From: Gelidibacter sp035515035
GTDB taxonomy: Bacteria > Bacteroidota > Bacteroidia > Flavobacteriales > Flavobacteriaceae
DNA length: 64,000 nt
Reading direction: 5' to 3'
NCBI RefSeq assembly: GCF_035515035.1
Contig: NZ_DATJCA010000106.1
Location: 103,018 to 167,017, forward strand
The notes beneath the pieces were generated by a model, which was not told where the DNA came from, searched no databases, and saw only the letters and a program-made list of their open reading frames with translations. Shown piece by piece: positions 62,741 to 64,000 of this stretch. Each line of letters starts with the position of its first letter. Within the stretch, counting starts at the first letter, position 1. The translations under genes were made by a program, and so were the position numbers.

Positions 62741-62768
62741 CATCCCGAAGTTCGGGACTGCAAAGATA
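62741..62768 (-). promoter_or_regulatory. Bacilliredoxin -7 box and leader palindrome
   Basis: On the minus strand TATCTTTG (62761-62768) fits the -7 consensus. Four bases on, GTCCCGAACTTCGGGAT (62741-62758) forms a perfect CCCGAA / TTCGGG hairpin at what would be the start of the mRNA. Confidence 0.6.
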
Positions 62769-62911
62769 TGAAAAAATCGCCTTATTATATTTGTCCTTGG
62801 TTGGTAGTTTGAATGATAGTATTTCTGTTGTCAATGGAAATTTAAGTAATTATTTAGAACTTCAAATGACTAACTATAGTATATTTGAACTACTAAAATT
62901 AAAACAGATAG

Positions 62912-63679
62912 ATGAGTTTTTCAAAATGGATAGGCGCAGGATTAGGATGGTCTTTTGGTGGACCAATTGGTGCTATTATTGGGTTGGTATTGGGAAGTAT
63001 TATAGATTCAGTCTCTGAAAGTGGCACCCCACTTTTGGGCGATTGGCAAACCAAGCAGAAAAATCAGCCAACTTACAGAAGACAGGCACAACCGCAAACC
63101 CAGCCCGGCGACTTTGAAGTGAGCCTTTTAATCTTGGCGTCTGTGGTGATTAAGGCCGACGGCCATCAAGACCAGCGCGAACTGGATTTTGTCCGACAGC
63201 AATTTGTAAATATGTACGGGCAGGAACGCGCCAATAAAGCATTTAAATTGTTTAAGGGTATTAATCAGCAACAAATTCCAGTGCGTCAGGTATGTATGCA
63301 AATCCAACAGATGATGGATCATGCCTCGCGCTTGCAATTGTTGCATTTCCTATTCGGGATCGCTAGAGCCGATGGCATGGTGACGGATTCGGAAGTCAAT
63401 CAAATTCATACTATTTCGGGGTATTTGGGCATCAGCTCTCGAGATTATGAAAGCATTAAGGCCATGTTTTATGACAGCAGTGACAATGCTTATAAGATAC
63501 TTGAAATCACAAAAGAAGCTACTAATGACGAAATTAAGACGGCTTATAGAAAAATGGCTAAAAAATATCATCCGGATCGGGTGATCCACTTGGGCGAAGC
63601 ACATCAAAAAGGTGCTGTGGAAAAATTCCGACAAGTTCAGGAAGCTTATGAGAAATTACAAAAGGAACGTAGGTTTTAA
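62912..63679 (+). CDS. TerB-DnaJ co-chaperone (DjlA-like)
   Basis: 255 residues. Short glycine-rich membrane hairpin at 8-32 (GAGLGWSFGGPIGAIIGLVLG), TerB-type domain (about 70-180), and a C-terminal J-domain (about 193-255) with KKYHPDRV carrying the HPD motif near 220. J-proteins stimulate DnaK; TerB/J combinations (DjlA) sit at the inner membrane. Start at ATG 62912 in an AAAAC-rich leader. Confidence 0.87.
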   Translation: MSFSKWIGAGLGWSFGGPIGAIIGLVLGSIIDSVSESGTPLLGDWQTKQKNQPTYRRQAQPQTQPGDFEVSLLILASVVIKADGHQDQRELDFVRQQFVNMYGQERANKAFKLFKGINQQQIPVRQVCMQIQQMMDHASRLQLLHFLFGIARADGMVTDSEVNQIHTISGYLGISSRDYESIKAMFYDSSDNAYKILEITKEATNDEIKTAYRKMAKKYHPDRVIHLGEAHQKGAVEKFRQVQEAYEKLQKERRF

Positions 63680-63884
63680 ATCTTATTCTAAAAAATCAAT
63701 AGATTTGAAATCGACTCTGGATGGCAAAGATCTCAGTTTTCTTCCCGTTAAAAATCGCTTGGTCTTGTTCCGCATATATTTATTCTTTCGTAACTCTTCA
63801 AACCCCTATAAATTCATTAATTTAGTTTTTTATAAATAGACATTTTATTGATGTTAATTCAAAAAATGTATTAAATCTTATACT

Positions 63885-64000
63885 ATGCAATTGATATTAA
63901 GACCCTATGTTTTGAAACTAAGGCACACGTTTACCATTTCAAGAGAGTCTCGCGACGAGCAACCTTCATTGATTGTTGAATTAAAAGAAGATGGTAAATC
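63885..64000 (+). CDS. Dipeptide epimerase, N-terminal fragment (cut by window edge)
   Basis: ATG 63885 opens MQLILRPYVLKLRHTFTISR and continues past the edge. Pattern and start fit the L-Ala-D/L-Glu (dipeptide) epimerases of the enolase superfamily, whose N-terminal capping domain begins this way; with 38 residues only, the call is tentative. 205 bases separate it from the DnaJ gene. Confidence 0.55.
   Translation, partial: MQLILRPYVLKLRHTFTISRESRDEQPSLIVELKEDGK

Noticed and set aside
1..64000. A defence island, prophage or biosynthetic cluster
   Set aside because: None of the genes belong to such systems; nearly all are core or common flavobacterial genes.

Overview
The window reads as ordinary chromosome from a member of the Flavobacteriaceae (Bacteroidetes); I cannot name the genus. 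The signs are low G+C, a GldH gliding lipoprotein, a type IX secretion sorting tail on a M23 peptidase, a viroplasmin-type RNase HI, the acpP-fabF-rnc-IPExxxVDY-pyk gene order, a HemC-HemD fusion, an Asp-type HemB metal site, and promoters of the Bacteroidetes form with a TAnnTTTG -7 box (at acpP, rplU, trhO, hemA). I saw no rRNA, tRNA, CRISPR array, prophage or intact insertion sequence.

Layout. 1-8.3 kb: partial purF, a PfkB sugar kinase, a decayed AAA ATPase, rnhA and purN on the minus strand, then acpP, fabF, rnc, an IPExxxVDY gene and pyk on plus. 8.4-18 kb: lipoproteins, dinB, an NAD(P)-binding/CYTH pair, a Cys-rich HMA lipoprotein, a M16 peptidase pair, a small membrane protein and a tandem ABC ATPase. 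18-26 kb: rplU (with an added HhH domain), rpmA, trpS, a plsC whose 5' region is triplicated, an ECF sigma factor next to a barrel protein with an anti-sigma-like start, and recA. 26-39 kb: trhO, a secreted M23 peptidase, ricT-gldH-PBP1A, scoA/scoB, an exonuclease, a serine hydrolase, ogt and a CNNM/CBS protein. 39-53 kb: a haem region, with hemA-hemCD-hemE and hemF-hemB on minus, an AraC regulator, hemH and hemJ on plus, and a MATE transporter and histidine kinase alongside. 53-64 kb: enoyl-CoA hydratase, S46 peptidase, a radical SAM protein, two decayed genes (TraB/GumN and GxxExxY), an HD hydrolase, acyl-ACP desaturase, a second PlsC, bacilliredoxin, a TerB-DnaJ protein and the start of a dipeptide epimerase.

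Working together. Haem synthesis from glutamyl-tRNA is almost complete here: GluTR, ALAD, HMBS/UROS, UROD, oxygen-dependent CPO, HemJ and ferrochelatase; only hemL is absent. Several envelope lipid genes (acpP, fabF, two plsC, desaturase) and purine genes (purF, purN) are present but scattered.

The most unusual content lies between genes. A 20-25 bp palindrome (roughly GATTCCYGCYTTCGCRGGAAT) occurs at least seven times; six copies lie in the same orientation within about 20 bases upstream of a start codon (rnhA, trpS, scoB, the exonuclease, hemE, hemH). There are also a triplicated gene start in front of plsC, two stacked hairpins beside three tandem repeats at 35.05-35.31 kb, a periodic repeat shared by 54.0 and 59.3 kb, and four genes decaying in place. 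I found no clear new multi-gene system; the start-codon palindromes are the best lead.
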